This document shows, piece after piece, positions 9,412 through 20,380 of a stretch of 64,000 nucleotides of DNA (positions are counted from its first letter, which is position 1; each line of letters starts with the position of its first letter). Position numbers and translations under genes: made by a program. Source of the stretch: Corynebacterium callunae DSM 20147 (GTDB lineage Bacteria > Actinomycetota > Actinomycetes > Mycobacteriales > Mycobacteriaceae); assembly GCF_000344785.1 (NCBI RefSeq), contig NC_020506.1:1612001-1676000 (forward strand). Direction: 5' to 3'. A model generated the notes under the pieces. The model saw nothing but the letters and a program-made list of their open reading frames with translations, made no database searches and was not told the DNA's origin.

Positions 9412-9468
9412 GGCACCGCCCCTTTCTTGTAAAACCGCTGGTCACAGCGTTACAAAGGAGGCGGTGCC
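9412..9468 (-). terminator. Long hairpin downstream of pyrF
   Basis: Arms GGCACCGCC (9412-9420) and GGCGGTGCC (9460-9468) are perfectly complementary, and an inner CGCTG-gtca-CAGCG stem sits at the tip. It begins six bases after the pyrF stop, so it most likely ends the pyrimidine operon. The T-run after it on the minus strand is weak. The rest of the gap up to 9271 should contain the mihF promoter. Confidence 0.7.
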
Positions 9469-9474
9469 ATTTCT

Positions 9475-10311
9475 TTATGACCTGGGGAAACCTGGAAAGT
9501 CTGTTGCAGTTTTTGCTACAGAATTCCGCAAATTTTCCACATCTGGGCCTTGGGAGAGGACGGATCTGGACACATTTGGGAATGCCAGATGGTTCATATC
9601 TCCGGCAATTTCTGCAATGTCCGCAGCGGTGCCGCCTTGTGCTCCCACACCCGGCATGAGGATGGGTCCATTAAGCGCTGAGAGCTGTGGAGGATTGCTC
9701 AAGGTAGCTCCCACCACCACGCCCACGTTGCCAGCCTTGCCATGAGCTGCATGCCCGGCATTTACCTCTGCTACTGCGTCGATAATCTGCTGGGAAATGC
9801 TGCGTCCATCTGGCCCGACCTGGTCCTGCAACTCCCGTGCTTCAGGATTTGAGGTGGCAGCAAGGACAAATACTCCCCTGCCATGTTCCTCCGCAAGTTC
9901 CAAAACTGGAGCTAAAGAACCAAAGCCGAGATAAGGCGACACGGTTACAGCATCACTAACAAGCGGTGAGGCTGGATCAAGCCATGCAGTGGCATAACCG
10001 GCCATCGTGGAGCCGATATCGCCGCGTTTGGCGTCTGAGACCGCCAAACAGCCCTTTTCACGCAAGGTTCCGATGGTTTCTTCCAGCACGGCGAAACCTT
10101 GGGATCCAAATTGCTCATAAAAGGCAACCTGTGGTTTTACCAATGCCACCGTGTCTGCAAAAGCTTCCACGCAGATGCGTGAGAACTCCGCAAGACCAGC
10201 CACGTTCACGGGCAGCCCCCAGGCCTCCAGCAGGCTTGCGTGAGGATCAATTCCTACGCAGAGCCTGCCCTTCAGCGCAGCGGCGTCGAGAAGCTTCTCG
10301 CCGAATGTCAA
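9475..10311 (-). CDS. pyrF: Orotidine 5'-phosphate decarboxylase
   Basis: Last step of UMP synthesis: decarboxylates OMP to UMP. The 278-residue length and sequence fit the longer mycobacterial-type (type 2) PyrF. The catalytic Lys/Asp motif is VSDAKRGDIGSTM near residue 92, the phosphate-binding end is LMPGVGAQGG near residue 220, and the N-terminus is MTFGEKLLDAAALKGRLCVGIDPH. The start codon is TTG, four bases after the carB stop, which points to translational coupling. It is the last gene of the pyr operon. Confidence 0.95.
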   Translation of the reverse strand: MTFGEKLLDAAALKGRLCVGIDPHASLLEAWGLPVNVAGLAEFSRICVEAFADTVALVKPQVAFYEQFGSQGFAVLEETIGTLREKGCLAVSDAKRGDIGSTMAGYATAWLDPASPLVSDAVTVSPYLGFGSLAPVLELAEEHGRGVFVLAATSNPEARELQDQVGPDGRSISQQIIDAVAEVNAGHAAHGKAGNVGVVVGATLSNPPQLSALNGPILMPGVGAQGGTAADIAEIAGDMNHLAFPNVSRSVLSQGPDVENLRNSVAKTATDFPGFPRS

Positions 10312-10315
10312 GGCC

Positions 10316-13300
10316 CTAGGCCTTCTTTGCGTGGTCGAGCTCTTGGAGCGCGCGGACGCTGACGATGCCGTTCTTAACGGCCTCGATGCCCTGTACTGCA
10401 GCAGTTGCGCCCTGCACGGTGGTGATCAAAGGAACACCTACGGTGACAGCCGCTGCGCGGATGTCGTAGCCGTCGTGGCGGGCACCTGCAGAACCTGCAG
10501 GGGTGTTGAGGATCAAATCAACTTCACCCTCGCGGATGCGGTCGACGATGGAACGACCCTCCACACCGTCACGGATATCGGAAGCCTTGAGGACAACCTC
10601 GCAGTCGATGCCGTTACGACGCAGCATGCCGGCGGTTCCCTCGGTAGCCATGATCTTGAAGCCCAGGGAAGAAAGACGCTGGATTGGCAGGATCAGAGTG
10701 CGCTTGTCGCGGTTAGCAACAGAGACGAAGACGGTTCCCTCGGTGGGAAGTGCACCGAAAGCGCCAGCCTCAGCCTTGGCATAAGCCGCACCGAAGTTAT
10801 CGGCCAAGCCCATAACTTCACCGGTGGACTTCATCTCTGGGGAGAGCAAGGTATCGAGGGTCTTGCCATCAGGACGACGGAAGCGGTTGAAAGGCAGGAC
10901 TGCTTCCTTCACGGCGATTGGAGCGTCCATTGGGAGGGATCCACCGTCGTAATCGGTTGGGATCATGCCCTCAGCGCGCAGTTCAGCGATGGTAGCACCC
11001 ACTGCAATGCGAGAGGCTGCCTTTGCCAGGTTCACGCCAGTTGCCTTGGATACGAAAGGCACGGTGCGGGATGCACGAGGGTTAGCCTCGATGACGTAGA
11101 GAATGTCATCCTTGAGGGCGAACTGCACGTTCATCAAGCCCTTAACGCCGATTCCCATTGCCAGCTTCTTGGTGGACTCACGAACGTTGGCGATATCCTG
11201 CACACCCAAGGTCATTGGAGGCAGTGCACATGCGGAGTCACCGGAGTGAATGCCGGCTTCCTCAATGTGTTCCATGACGCCAGCGAGGTAAACTTCTTCG
11301 CCATCGCAAAGTGCGTCGACGTCGATTTCAATGGCGTTGTCAAGGAAGCGGTCAACAAGCACTGGGTGCTCGGTGGAGAGCTCAGTTGCACGGTTGATGT
11401 AATCCTCAAGGGATGGCTCATCATAAACGATTTCCATGCCACGGCCGCCCAGCACATAAGAAGGACGAACCAGCACTGGGTAGCTGATCTCATTAGCTAC
11501 GGTGCGCGCCTCTTCGAAAGAAGTTGCAGTACCGAATGCAGGTGCAGGGAGGTTCTCGCGCTTGAGCAAAGCACCAAATTCGCCACGGTCTTCAGCCATG
11601 TTGATAGCTTCTGGAGAGGTACCGATAACTGGGACGCCAGCTGCCTTGAGGCGCTCTGCCAAGCCCAGTGGGGTCTGGCCGCCAAGCTGGACAATAACAC
11701 CAGCGACGGTGCCGGACTGAGACTCAGCGTGGTAGACCTCCATGACGTCTTCGAAGGTCAAAGGCTCAAAGTAGAGGCGGTCTGCGGTGTCGTAGTCAGT
11801 GGACACGGTCTCTGGGTTGCAGTTAACCATGACGGTTTCATAACCCACACGGGATAACTCCAGCGCAGCGTGGACACAGGAGTAGTCAAACTCGATGCCC
11901 TGGCCGATGCGGTTTGGACCGGAGCCAAGGATCAAGACCTTTTCACGCTCGGTCTGTGGTGCAACTTCAGACTCTGCAGCTGGATCTAGCTCATATGCGG
12001 AGTAGTGATAAGGAGTCTTAGCCTCAAACTCCGCTGCACAGGTATCAACGGTCTTGAATACTGGGCGGATACCCAGGGACAGGCGCAGACGACGCACGCC
12101 ATCTTCGCCAGCAAACTCAGGGCGCAGCGCTGCGATTTGTAGGTCGGAAAGACCCATGAATTTAGCTTCGCGGAGCAGGTTCTCATCGAGGAATGGGGCG
12201 TCGACAAGCTTCTGGCGGAAGTTAACCAGGGACTCCAGCTCGGCGAGGAACCACGGATCAATGGAGGATGCCTCGTGGAGTTCTTCGACGCTGGCACCCA
12301 GGCGCATAGCTAGTTCGACGTCGTACATGCGGCCTTCGGTAGGACGCTTGAGGTCTTCTAGCACTGCGTTCTTATCAAGAGCGCGGTCGCCAGCAAAGAA
12401 CTCGTCGGACTTGGTCCAGAAACCCTGCTGCTTGGTCTCGAGGGAACGCAATGCCTTGTTCAGGGCTGCGATGTAGTTACGGCCCAGGGACATAACCTCG
12501 CCCACGGACTTCATGGTGGTGGTCAGGGTGTCGTCAGCGCCGACAAACTTCTCAAAAGCAAAGCGTGGAGCCTTGACTACTACGTAGTCAATGGTGGGTT
12601 CGAACGCTGCTGGGGTCTCACCGGTGATGTCGTTGTTGATCTCATCAAGGGTGTAACCAATAGCTAGCTTCGCTGCCATCTTGGCAATTGGGAAGCCGGT
12701 TGCCTTGGATGCCAATGCAGAGGAACGGGACACGCGTGGGTTCATCTCAATGGTGATGATGCGGCCGTCGTCAGGGTTGATAGCGAACTGGATGTTACAT
12801 CCACCGGTATCAACGCCAACTTCGCGGATAATGGCAATGCCCTGGTCGCGCATCTTCTGGAATTCGCGGTCAGTTAAGGTCAGTGCAGGAGCCACGGTAA
12901 CGGAGTCGCCGGTGTGAACACCGAGCGCGTCAACGTTTTCGATGGAACAAACAACAACTACGTTGTCAGCGCTATCGCGCATCAGCTCAAGCTCAAATTC
13001 CTTCCAACCAAGGATGGATTCTTCGATGAGGACGTTTGCTTCTGGTGAGGCTGCAAGTCCGCCACCGGCGATGCGCTCCAGGTCTTCGGTGTTATAAGCC
13101 AGGCCAGAACCCAGGCCACCCATGGTGAAGGAAGGACGCACAACAACAGGCAAGCCAAGCTCTGCCACAGTCTCGTGTACTTCTTCCATGTTGTGGCAGA
13201 CGCGGGAACGAGCTGACTCGCCGCCGATGGTTGCCACGATGTCCTTGAACTTCTGACGGTCTTCGCCACGCTCGATTGCTTCAATATCAGCACCGATGAG

Positions 13301-13657
13301 CTCTACGCCGTACTTGTCCAAGATGCCTAGACGATCAAGCTGGATAGCTGCGTTAAGTGCAGTCTGTCCACCCAGGGTTGCCAGGACAGCATCGATTGGG
13401 TGACCCTGCTCGATTTCCTTGGCGAAAATCTTGTCAATGTATTCCGGCTCGATTGGCTCCACATAGGTGTGGTCAGCCATCTCAGGGTCGGTCATGATGG
13501 TTGCTGGGTTGGAGTTGATCAGGGTAACGCGCAGGCCTTCTTCTTTAAGGATGCGGCAAGCCTGGGTTCCGGAGTAGTCAAATTCACAAGCCTGACCAAT
13601 AACGATGGGGCCGGATCCGATAACGAGGACGTGGTTAATATCTGAACGCTTTGGCAT
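10316..13657 (-). CDS. carB: Carbamoyl-phosphate synthase large subunit
   Basis: Makes carbamoyl phosphate from bicarbonate, ammonia delivered by CarA, and two ATP; the product feeds both pyrimidine and arginine synthesis. The protein has 1113 residues and two homologous ATP-grasp halves: the first begins [20 protein letters not shown], the second (about residue 565) [20 protein letters not shown]. The C-terminal MGS-like allosteric domain (about residues 960-1113) contains [22 protein letters not shown] and NTPAGSAG. It starts five bases after the carA stop. Confidence 0.98.
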   Translation of the reverse strand: MPKRSDINHVLVIGSGPIVIGQACEFDYSGTQACRILKEEGLRVTLINSNPATIMTDPEMADHTYVEPIEPEYIDKIFAKEIEQGHPIDAVLATLGGQTALNAAIQLDRLGILDKYGVELIGADIEAIERGEDRQKFKDIVATIGGESARSRVCHNMEEVHETVAELGLPVVVRPSFTMGGLGSGLAYNTEDLERIAGGGLAASPEANVLIEESILGWKEFELELMRDSADNVVVVCSIENVDALGVHTGDSVTVAPALTLTDREFQKMRDQGIAIIREVGVDTGGCNIQFAINPDDGRIITIEMNPRVSRSSALASKATGFPIAKMAAKLAIGYTLDEINNDITGETPAAFEPTIDYVVVKAPRFAFEKFVGADDTLTTTMKSVGEVMSLGRNYIAALNKALRSLETKQQGFWTKSDEFFAGDRALDKNAVLEDLKRPTEGRMYDVELAMRLGASVEELHEASSIDPWFLAELESLVNFRQKLVDAPFLDENLLREAKFMGLSDLQIAALRPEFAGEDGVRRLRLSLGIRPVFKTVDTCAAEFEAKTPYHYSAYELDPAAESEVAPQTEREKVLILGSGPNRIGQGIEFDYSCVHAALELSRVGYETVMVNCNPETVSTDYDTADRLYFEPLTFEDVMEVYHAESQSGTVAGVIVQLGGQTPLGLAERLKAAGVPVIGTSPEAINMAEDRGEFGALLKRENLPAPAFGTATSFEEARTVANEISYPVLVRPSYVLGGRGMEIVYDEPSLEDYINRATELSTEHPVLVDRFLDNAIEIDVDALCDGEEVYLAGVMEHIEEAGIHSGDSACALPPMTLGVQDIANVRESTKKLAMGIGVKGLMNVQFALKDDILYVIEANPRASRTVPFVSKATGVNLAKAASRIAVGATIAELRAEGMIPTDYDGGSLPMDAPIAVKEAVLPFNRFRRPDGKTLDTLLSPEMKSTGEVMGLADNFGAAYAKAEAGAFGALPTEGTVFVSVANRDKRTLILPIQRLSSLGFKIMATEGTAGMLRRNGIDCEVVLKASDIRDGVEGRSIVDRIREGEVDLILNTPAGSAGARHDGYDIRAAAVTVGVPLITTVQGATAAVQGIEAVKNGIVSVRALQELDHAKKA

Positions 13658-13662
13658 TGTTT

Positions 13663-14850
13663 TTATGCGCCTTTCTTCTGAGCGTCGGCATCCATCAGTT
13701 CAACAAACTGATCAAATAGGGGGCTTGCATCGTTGGGGCCAGCTGCGGCCTCTGGGTGGTACTGGACGGAATATGCACGTCCGGACTTCAATGCCACACC
13801 TTCTACAACGCCATCGTTGAGGCAGGTGTGGGTAACAATTGCGGTGCCAAAGTCAGTCTCGAACTCTTGGCCAGCCTCACCCTTAAGTGCAAAGCCGTGG
13901 TTCTGCGCAGTGATATCAATCTTGCCGGTGACGTGGTTCTTCACTGGTACGTTGATGCCGCGGTGGCCGAACTTCAGCTTGTAGGTTTCCATTCCGAAAG
14001 CACGGCCCAGGATCTGGTTGCCGAAGCAGATGCCAAAGAAAGGAATATCTTCGGCCAGGATCTCACGGACAATGTTGACCATGGTGTCAGCGGTAGCAGG
14101 GTCACCAGGGCCGTTGGAGATAAACACACCCGATGGGTTGTACTGCTTAATCTCCTCATAAGGCGTCTCAGCAGGCACAATCACGGTGCGTACACCGCGA
14201 GCTGCAAATCGACGCGGGGTGTTCTGCTTAATGCCCAGATCATAGGCAACAACAGTGTGGCGAATTTCGCCTTCAGCCTCGATAATGTAGGTCTCCTTGG
14301 TGGACACCTCGGTTGCAAGATCTGCACCAGACATTGCAGGCTGGTTCTTTACGATCTCAATGAGTTCCGCTACTGGACGCTCTGCATCGGTGCCGGAGAA
14401 AATGCCTGCTGCGATGGAGCCTTCCTGGCGAATGTGGCGAACCAAGGCACGGGTATCAATGCCACCGATGCCGACAACACCCTGGTCGGCCATTTCCTGC
14501 TGCAAGGAGGTGGTGGCGCGCCAGTTGGATACGCGAGCGGAAAGATCTCTAATAACGAGGCCTGCAACCCAGATCTTGCCATCGCGGGATTCGTCATCTT
14601 CTTCATTCCAACCGGTGTTGCCGATTTGAGGAGCGGTAGAAATCACGATTTGGCGGTGATATGAGGGGTCAGTCATGGTCTCTTGGTAACCGGTCATGGC
14701 AGTGGTAAATACTGCCTCGCCCAGAGTGGTTCCCACGGCGCCGAAGCCGAAGCCGCGGAAAGTGCGTCCATCTGCAAGGACTAGGTAAGCCGGAACGGAT
14801 CCGATCTCGGTTACTCCTTGGTAGCTGTTCTCATTGGTGTTAGTACTCAC
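13663..14850 (-). CDS. carA: Carbamoyl-phosphate synthase small (glutaminase) subunit
   Basis: Hydrolyses glutamine and passes ammonia to CarB. About 395 residues. The N-terminal domain starts [21 protein letters not shown]. The class I glutaminase triad is present: nucleophile Cys in [16 protein letters not shown] and the His/Glu pair in [12 protein letters not shown] chose the GTG at 14850 ([11 protein letters not shown]) because an AAAGG site is nearby and the family starts here; the frame stays open 26 codons further up. The 140-base gap to pyrC contains two palindromes, so carAB may have its own control. Confidence 0.96.
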   Translation of the reverse strand: MSTNTNENSYQGVTEIGSVPAYLVLADGRTFRGFGFGAVGTTLGEAVFTTAMTGYQETMTDPSYHRQIVISTAPQIGNTGWNEEDDESRDGKIWVAGLVIRDLSARVSNWRATTSLQQEMADQGVVGIGGIDTRALVRHIRQEGSIAAGIFSGTDAERPVAELIEIVKNQPAMSGADLATEVSTKETYIIEAEGEIRHTVVAYDLGIKQNTPRRFAARGVRTVIVPAETPYEEIKQYNPSGVFISNGPGDPATADTMVNIVREILAEDIPFFGICFGNQILGRAFGMETYKLKFGHRGINVPVKNHVTGKIDITAQNHGFALKGEAGQEFETDFGTAIVTHTCLNDGVVEGVALKSGRAYSVQYHPEAAAGPNDASPLFDQFVELMDADAQKKGA

Positions 14851-14910
14851 GGTGACTACTGTCGCCTTTCGTGTGTGTGCCCCTTTATCAGGGGCGGGTT
14901 GAGAATTCTC

Positions 14911-14947
14911 TGAATGAAGTTTATTCAATACTTTGCATGATATGCAA
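14911..14947. promoter_or_regulatory. Two inverted repeats upstream of carA
   Basis: TTGCAT-gat-ATGCAA (14933-14947) is a perfect 15-base inverted repeat, and TGAAT-N7-ATTCA (14911-14927) lies next to it on the carA side. They are 61-97 bases upstream of the carA start. The TGAAT/ATTCA half-sites resemble ARG-box halves but the spacing is not classical. An arginine or pyrimidine regulator is possible; no protein can be assigned. Confidence 0.45.
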
Positions 14948-14990
14948 TGCAGTGTGGAGTTGGTAAATACGCCCCCACAGAAGCGAAGCC

Positions 14991-16364
14991 CTAGGCGTTA
15001 ACCGGCACTTCCCCATTCTCACAGGTAATCTTGCCGCGCAAAATGGTGTGGGTAACTTTGGCACTGAATTCCTGGCCTTCAAAAGGAGTGTTATCTGCCT
15101 TGGAAGCAAATTCCGCTCCATGAGCAGTCCAAGCGCGACCAGGATCAACAATAGTGAGGTTTGCAGGTTCACCGGCGGCAATTGGACGGCCGTGGCCTGG
15201 CAAGCGGGTGATTTCTGCAGGCTTCTCGCTCATTACGCGAGCCACAAAGCGCCAGTCAGCAAGGCCAGTGGCAATGAAAGTATCCACGATGATGGCCAAG
15301 GAGGTTTCCAAACCGAGCATGCCCGGCTTCGCATTTTCAAACTCACAGCACTTATCTTCGGAACCATGCGGAGCGTGGTCGGTGGCAACAACGTCGATGA
15401 TGCCGTCGAGAAGCGCCTGCTTAAGTGCTTCGGTGTCGCGGCTTTCGCGCAACGGTGGGTTCACCTTATTAACCGCATCGTAGGTGGCCAGACGCTCATC
15501 GGTGAGGGTGAGGTGGTGCGGGGTTACCTCGGCGGTAATTGGAATTCCCTGGCCCTTAGCCCAGCGCAAAAGTTCCACGGTGCCCTCGGTGGAAGCGTGG
15601 CAAATATGCACGCGGTTGCCATAGTCGCGCGCCATAATGGCGTCGCGGACCACAATTGATTCCTCAGCAACACGTGGCCAACCACGTAGTCCCAGGCGAG
15701 CGGCGTTTTCACCCTCGTGAGCGGTTGCGCCCTGGGTAAGTCGGTGATCCTCGGCATGCTGCGCAATAAGCACATCCATACCCTTTGCATATTCCAAAGC
15801 GCGGCGCATAACTAGCGGATCGTCAACGCACTTTCCATCATCGGAGAACATGCGAACCTTAGCCTCGGAACGAGCCATCATGCCAAACTCGGTCAATTCC
15901 TTGCCACCAAGGCCCTTGGTTACAGAACCAACTGGGTGTACATCACAAAGGCCGATATTTTGGCCCTTAAACCACACAGACTCAGCAATAACTGGCTGAT
16001 CCATCACTGGCTGGGTATTTGCCATGGTAAACACTGCGGTAAAACCACCCTTGGCAGCAGCCGCAGAGCCGGAGGCAATGGTTTCAGTATCCTCACGGCC
16101 AGGCTCTCGCAAATGCACGTGCATATCGACGAATCCAGGTAGCAGCACTCCGCCTTGCGCGTCAATCGCACGGTCTACAGAATCGCGGTCTGCGGCGGTG
16201 ATCTCTGCAGCAATTTCCGCAATGACACCGTCTTTCACCAAAACGGAAGTGGGCTCGCCCTCTCCATATACCAAGGTGTTTTCAATAAGGAGGGTTCCTG
16301 CTGCAGCTGGTGCCAATGCACCGGTAGCTGGGTACTCGGCTGGGTTGTGAGCTTGATTTTCCAT
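14991..16364 (-). CDS. pyrC: Dihydroorotase
   Basis: Cyclises carbamoyl aspartate to dihydroorotate, a zinc amidohydrolase of pyrimidine synthesis. About 457 residues. Metal ligands are visible in [11 protein letters not shown] near residue 80, [21 protein letters not shown] and VATDHAPH near residue 330. The sequence is a type I (long) dihydroorotase. ATG at 16364 and GTG one codon earlier are both possible behind AAAGGA. It follows pyrB by 91 bases, a gap holding short inverted repeats (GCTGGCC/GGCCAGC at 16407-16434) of unknown role. Confidence 0.97.
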   Translation of the reverse strand: MENQAHNPAEYPATGALAPAAAGTLLIENTLVYGEGEPTSVLVKDGVIAEIAAEITAADRDSVDRAIDAQGGVLLPGFVDMHVHLREPGREDTETIASGSAAAAKGGFTAVFTMANTQPVMDQPVIAESVWFKGQNIGLCDVHPVGSVTKGLGGKELTEFGMMARSEAKVRMFSDDGKCVDDPLVMRRALEYAKGMDVLIAQHAEDHRLTQGATAHEGENAARLGLRGWPRVAEESIVVRDAIMARDYGNRVHICHASTEGTVELLRWAKGQGIPITAEVTPHHLTLTDERLATYDAVNKVNPPLRESRDTEALKQALLDGIIDVVATDHAPHGSEDKCCEFENAKPGMLGLETSLAIIVDTFIATGLADWRFVARVMSEKPAEITRLPGHGRPIAAGEPANLTIVDPGRAWTAHGAEFASKADNTPFEGQEFSAKVTHTILRGKITCENGEVPVNA

Positions 16365-16455
16365 CACTCTTAAGTCCTTTTCACTAATTTTGCACTGTCA
16401 TTTTTTGCTGGCCATTCCGGTCATACAGGCCAGCCTGGTCAGACCAGTGAGTGGA

Positions 16456-17394
16456 TTAGATAGTGGCGTCTACGCCAGCAACGAGCGCAAAAAGTACTGC
16501 CATGCGCATATGAACACCGTTATTAACCTGCTGCAATACTGCAGTACGTGGAGCATCTGCCACCGCGAAATTGATTTCCATGCCGCGCAGCATTGGGCCG
16601 GGGTGCATAATGATCGCAGAATCTTTGAGGCGAGCTTCGCGGGCCTTGGACATGCCATAAAAAGTGGCGTATTCGCGGTGAGATGGGAAAAATCCGCCCT
16701 GCATACGTTCCTGCTGCACGCGCAACATCATGACTACATCGGCGTCAGCAATTTCCGCATCCATGTCATAGGAGAAGCGCACTGGCCAGTTTTCTACACC
16801 CATTGGCAGCAGAGTTGGAGGAGCCACCAGAACAACCTCAGCGCCCAGCTTGGACAGCAGATCCACATTGGAGCGCACTACGCGGGAGTGCAGACAGTCG
16901 CCAACGACGACAACTTTAAGACCTTCGATGCGACCCAAACGCTGGCGAATGGTCAGTGCGTCAAGCAAAGCCTGGGTTGGGTGCTGGTGTGCACCATCGC
17001 CGGCGTTGATCACACTGGGGCCATGTCCACCGGGAGCCACATACTCGGCTAATTGCTGGGCTGCACCTGATGCAGGGTGGCGCATAATAATGGCGTCTGC
17101 ACCGATGGCGGTAAGGGTTAGGCCGGTGTCTTTAAGGGATTCGCCCTTTTTCACGCTGGAGGAAGAAGCGGAAATGTTGATCACATCTGCACTCATCCAC
17201 TTGCCTGCGGTCTCAAAGGATGAGCGGGTGCGGGTGGAGTTTTCATAAAAAAGTGTGAAGATGGTGCGACCACGCAAGGTCGGCAGCTTCTTTACTTCCC
17301 TGCCCTCCAGCACCTCCTTAAAACGATCTGCCTCATCCAAAAGGCCAGTGATCTCATCGCGGGAAAGATCCGCAATAGAGAGGAGGTGCTTCAT
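16456..17394 (-). CDS. pyrB: Aspartate carbamoyltransferase catalytic subunit
   Basis: Joins carbamoyl phosphate and aspartate, the committed step of pyrimidine synthesis. 312 residues. The carbamoyl phosphate site [13 protein letters not shown] is near residue 50, with [12 protein letters not shown] near residue 136 and [11 protein letters not shown] near residue 262. No pyrI-type regulatory subunit is nearby, as usual for this class, which works with PyrC neighbours. The ATG follows directly on the pyrR stop (TAA immediately before ATG), showing tight coupling. Confidence 0.98.
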   Translation of the reverse strand: MKHLLSIADLSRDEITGLLDEADRFKEVLEGREVKKLPTLRGRTIFTLFYENSTRTRSSFETAGKWMSADVINISASSSSVKKGESLKDTGLTLTAIGADAIIMRHPASGAAQQLAEYVAPGGHGPSVINAGDGAHQHPTQALLDALTIRQRLGRIEGLKVVVVGDCLHSRVVRSNVDLLSKLGAEVVLVAPPTLLPMGVENWPVRFSYDMDAEIADADVVMMLRVQQERMQGGFFPSHREYATFYGMSKAREARLKDSAIIMHPGPMLRGMEINFAVADAPRTAVLQQVNNGVHMRMAVLFALVAGVDATI

Positions 17395-17970
17395 TTAGTT
17401 TTCCCCTTCGGTCAGACGGGTCAGGGTCACGGCATCGCGACCGTCAATTTCTTTAAGCAGCACAGAAACATCTTCAGCGCGCGCAGTTGGCAAGTTTTTG
17501 CCCACATAGTCGGCGCGAATAGGTAGTTGGCGGTGACCGCGATCAACCAGCACGGCTAGCTGCACATTGCTGGGGCGTCCGACATCGCGCAGTGCATCAA
17601 GAGCAGCGCGAATGGTACGGCCGGAGAAAAGTACATCATCAACCAGGATGACGGTGGCATTATCAATTCCACCTTGGGGAATTGAGGTAGCCTGCAGTGC
17701 GCGGTGTGGTTTATTGCGCAGATCATCACGATAAAGGGTGATGTCAATGGCGCCGGTGGCGATACGCACACCGGAGAACTCTTCGATTTTTTCGGCGAGC
17801 CTGAGGGCCAGCGGGACTCCACCTGAGGGGATTCCTAGCAGCATGACCCGATCCGCGCCTGCTGAATCAAGCGCGGTCTTTTCTATAATCTGGTGCGCGA
17901 TGCGTGCGATTGTGCGACTGACGTCGTCTCCATTAAGGAGTTCCAACTCAGTGCTTAAACCTTCGCTCAT
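17395..17970 (-). CDS. pyrR: PyrR, pyr mRNA-binding regulator / uracil phosphoribosyltransferase
   Basis: Binds pyr mRNA in response to UMP and has residual uracil phosphoribosyltransferase activity. 191 residues. The PRPP-binding loop is [21 protein letters not shown] near residue 107; [14 protein letters not shown] and the basic [19 protein letters not shown] match PyrR proteins. I chose the ATG at 17970 because an AAGGAGG site is five bases upstream; the frame runs 24 codons further up without such a site. It is the first gene of the operon and its own leader carries a PyrR-binding loop. Confidence 0.97.
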   Translation of the reverse strand: MSEGLSTELELLNGDDVSRTIARIAHQIIEKTALDSAGADRVMLLGIPSGGVPLALRLAEKIEEFSGVRIATGAIDITLYRDDLRNKPHRALQATSIPQGGIDNATVILVDDVLFSGRTIRAALDALRDVGRPSNVQLAVLVDRGHRQLPIRADYVGKNLPTARAEDVSVLLKEIDGRDAVTLTRLTEGEN

Positions 17971-17973
17971 CGT

Positions 17974-18056
17974 GACCTCCTTCCCCGCCTCTCTGTGCGG
18001 TCCTTTAAAGGATGTCGAAATTTGCATTAAATTCTGCAACAACCACCGAGATGGTT
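17974..18056 (-). promoter_or_regulatory. PyrR-binding loop overlapping the pyrR ribosome-binding site
   Basis: The minus-strand leader carries CAGAGAGGC (17995..17987), the conserved core of PyrR-binding loops. A CCGC/GCGG stem (18000..17997 with 17988..17985) closes a loop around it. An outer GACC/GGUC pairing (18002..17999 with 17977..17974) reaches into the Shine-Dalgarno AAGGAGG (17982..17976). Just upstream are the palindrome TCCTTTAAAGGA (18001-18012) and a small AACCA/TGGTT hairpin (18041-18056). No terminator follows, so translational repression, as described for mycobacterial PyrR, fits better than attenuation. The remainder of the gap up to 18328 should hold back-to-back promoters. 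Confidence 0.75.
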
Positions 18057-18328
18057 ATTACCTAAAAATCATGGCACAAAGTGGTGCTTTCAAGCTACCC
18101 ACTCTCTTTACACCTGCCACACCGCGTTCTCATAAGCTGACTATGATCTTTAACCAACGCCCTGAAAAACGTGATAGCAGTGGTGCAACGTGAAGTGGAA
18201 AACCCAGCGTCACCAAAATGCTAAAGCTGATGCTACATCATGGCAGCCAAAACTGTCATAATTGTTTGATGTAGGGCACCCCGGTTGTTCAAGCCGGAAC
18301 CAAAATCCACCGATTGGGAGAAGCACCT

Positions 18329-19846
18329 GTGAGTCTTACCACCAGCCATTTTATCCCTTTTCCCCGCGAAGAGGTGTGGGATTGGCATACTCGCAAGGGT
18401 GCCGTCGCGCGTCTAACCCCTCCTTTTGTTCCGCTTACCCCCATCGCTCAGGCCTCGCGTCTAGCAGATGGCACCACCATCTTCAGTTTGCCGGCCGGGC
18501 TTAAATGGGTGGCGCGCCATGATCTCTCCGGTTATATGGCCGGCACCCGCTTTACCGACGTCTGCCTCACCGCTCCCGTCAAAGCACTTGCCAATTGGCG
18601 CCACGTCCATAACTTCATTGATCAAGACGGCGGCACTCTCATCACTGATTCGGTGAGCACTCGCCTACCAGCAAACACACTCACCGGTATGTTCGCCTAC
18701 CGCCAAAATCAACTTCTTAAAGATCTCACCTTCCTTAACAGCACCAAAGCGCTTTTCGACGGCGCCCCCCGCAGGATTGCGCTGACGGGGTCACGCGGGC
18801 TGGTGGGCCGTGCCCTTATGGCACAGCTCCAGACTGGTGGCCATGAAGTCATTCAATTAGTGCGCAAAGATCCTAAACCTGGACAAAGACTCTGGAACCC
18901 CCAAAGCCCGGCAACAGATCTCCTTGAAGGTATTGACGTTCTCGTGCATCTTGCCGGCGAACCAATCTTTGGACGCTTTAACGAATCTCATAAAGAAGCC
19001 ATCTCTCAGTCCCGCACCGAACCAACCAGGTTATTAGCGGAATTGGTAGCCACTTCCCCATCCTGCACCGCTCTAATCTCTGCCTCAGCAATTGGTTTTT
19101 ATGGCCACGACCGCGGTGACGAGATTCTTGATGAATCCTCTACTTCCGGCGATGATTTCCTGGCGCAGGTATGCCGTGAATGGGAAGCAGCCACTACCCC
19201 TGCCAGCGCAGCTGGCAAGCGGGTGGCATTAATCCGCACCGGTGTCGCGCTCAGCGGCGGCGGGGGCATGTTGCCCTTGCTCAAAACCTTGTTCTCTACT
19301 GGACTGGGTGGCAAGTTTGGTGATGGAACCTCGTGGTTTAGCTGGATTGCCCTGGACGACCTCACTGATATCTACTACCGAGCCATCGTCGATAAGCAAA
19401 TTAGTGGTCCGGTCAACGCGGTTGCGCCCAACCCGGTGTCCAATGCGGAGATGACCAAGGTTTTGGCCAGTAGTTTGCACCGTCCGGCGTTTTTGCAGAT
19501 CCCTTCGCTGGGGCCGAAGATTTTGCTGGGCAGCCAGGGCGCGGAGGAATTGGCTTTGGCTGATCAGCGCACGGCGCCTGCAAAGTTGCAGGAACTTGGC
19601 CATAGCTTCCGTTATACCGATATTGCTGCTGCGATTGCCCATGAATTGGGCCTTGAAAAGCTTGCCGACGCCGCCCAGCAATTAGAGATCGAAGCCGAAC
19701 GTAAACAGGAACGCGCCGATCAAAAGGCTGCCCGCAAAGCCTTAAAGCGTGCTGCTCCAACTGAGTCGAATCTGGTAGATCCCGAGCAGATTGAGCAAAG
19801 CATCCTGTCCTCAATCCTTAATTTCCGACGGAAGCGCAATGACTAA
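18329..19846 (+). CDS. SRPBCC domain fused to TIGR01777-type NAD(P)-dependent epimerase
   Basis: A two-domain protein of about 505 residues with no assigned substrate. Residues 1-145 look like an SRPBCC/START-like ligand-binding fold (FPREEVWDWHTRKGAVARLTPP). From about residue 150 an SDR Rossmann domain begins with IALTGSRGLVGRALM, followed by DVLVHLAGEPI and SASAIGFYG. The C-terminus carries a DUF1731-like part and a charged coiled tail rich in Glu, Lys, Arg and Ala. I chose GTG at 18329, which has GGGAG nine bases upstream. An 8-base inverted repeat (CTACATCA at 18233, TGATGTAG at 18267) brackets a CATAAT -10 candidate upstream. Two YbjN-like genes follow. Confidence 0.8.
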   Translation: MSLTTSHFIPFPREEVWDWHTRKGAVARLTPPFVPLTPIAQASRLADGTTIFSLPAGLKWVARHDLSGYMAGTRFTDVCLTAPVKALANWRHVHNFIDQDGGTLITDSVSTRLPANTLTGMFAYRQNQLLKDLTFLNSTKALFDGAPRRIALTGSRGLVGRALMAQLQTGGHEVIQLVRKDPKPGQRLWNPQSPATDLLEGIDVLVHLAGEPIFGRFNESHKEAISQSRTEPTRLLAELVATSPSCTALISASAIGFYGHDRGDEILDESSTSGDDFLAQVCREWEAATTPASAAGKRVALIRTGVALSGGGGMLPLLKTLFSTGLGGKFGDGTSWFSWIALDDLTDIYYRAIVDKQISGPVNAVAPNPVSNAEMTKVLASSLHRPAFLQIPSLGPKILLGSQGAEELALADQRTAPAKLQELGHSFRYTDIAAAIAHELGLEKLADAAQQLEIEAERKQERADQKAARKALKRAAPTESNLVDPEQIEQSILSSILNFRRKRND

Positions 19847-19909
19847 GTTCGGTATCTGTAGTGTGGTGGCAAGTAATAAAACCCGTTTTTGGAAGGACTG
19901 AAACTCCCA

Positions 19910-20380
19910 GTGCCTGATGCCACCTCATCTCAGCTTGTCGAGGACTTTAGCCTCGACATGGTGGTCACTATTCTTCAAGATGAAAAACTTGATTATCGAA
20001 TTGAAGAAGTAAGTGACTCCACCGTTATTCGAACCGGCTTTGTCAACGCCGCGATTAGTTTTATCAACGTAGATGGCACCCTCACCATGGAAGCCATGTG
20101 GCGCGGCGCCCCCACCACCGAGCAAGCCGCAGCCGTGCTCGCCGCCACCAATGAGTGGAACCTCACCCAGTTTGCCCCCACCCTGCGCTTTTTTGAACTT
20201 GATGAAGGCACCCTAGCCATCAACGCGCTGCGCAATATCACCACCTCCCAGGGTCTTAGCCACAATCAGGTTGGCTCTTTTGTGATGAGCTCCATTGACG
20301 CCACCGTGCACTGCTTTGAGTGGTTGGAAGAGCAATTCCCTGACCTTGTTGACTGGAAGGACGACCACCATGAGCACTAA
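19910..20380 (+). CDS. YbjN-domain protein 1
   Basis: About 156 residues, with the alpha/beta pattern of YbjN proteins, which resemble type III secretion chaperone folds and have no assigned activity. Typical pieces are MVVTILQDEKLDYRIEE, FINVDGTLTMEAMWRG and AAVLAATNEWNLTQFAPTL. I used GTG at 19910 (PDATSSQLVEDF); a GGAAGGA lies upstream but at long spacing, and a TTG seven codons earlier is the alternative. Its 3' end overlaps the next YbjN gene by 11 bases. It lies 63 bases after the SDR fusion gene, so they may be cotranscribed. Confidence 0.72.
   Translation: MPDATSSQLVEDFSLDMVVTILQDEKLDYRIEEVSDSTVIRTGFVNAAISFINVDGTLTMEAMWRGAPTTEQAAAVLAATNEWNLTQFAPTLRFFELDEGTLAINALRNITTSQGLSHNQVGSFVMSSIDATVHCFEWLEEQFPDLVDWKDDHHEH

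Noticed and set aside
10331-11857. 508-codon open frame on the plus strand
   Set aside because: It is antisense to carB, whose reading frame is complete; composition and lack of any motif mark it as a shadow frame.
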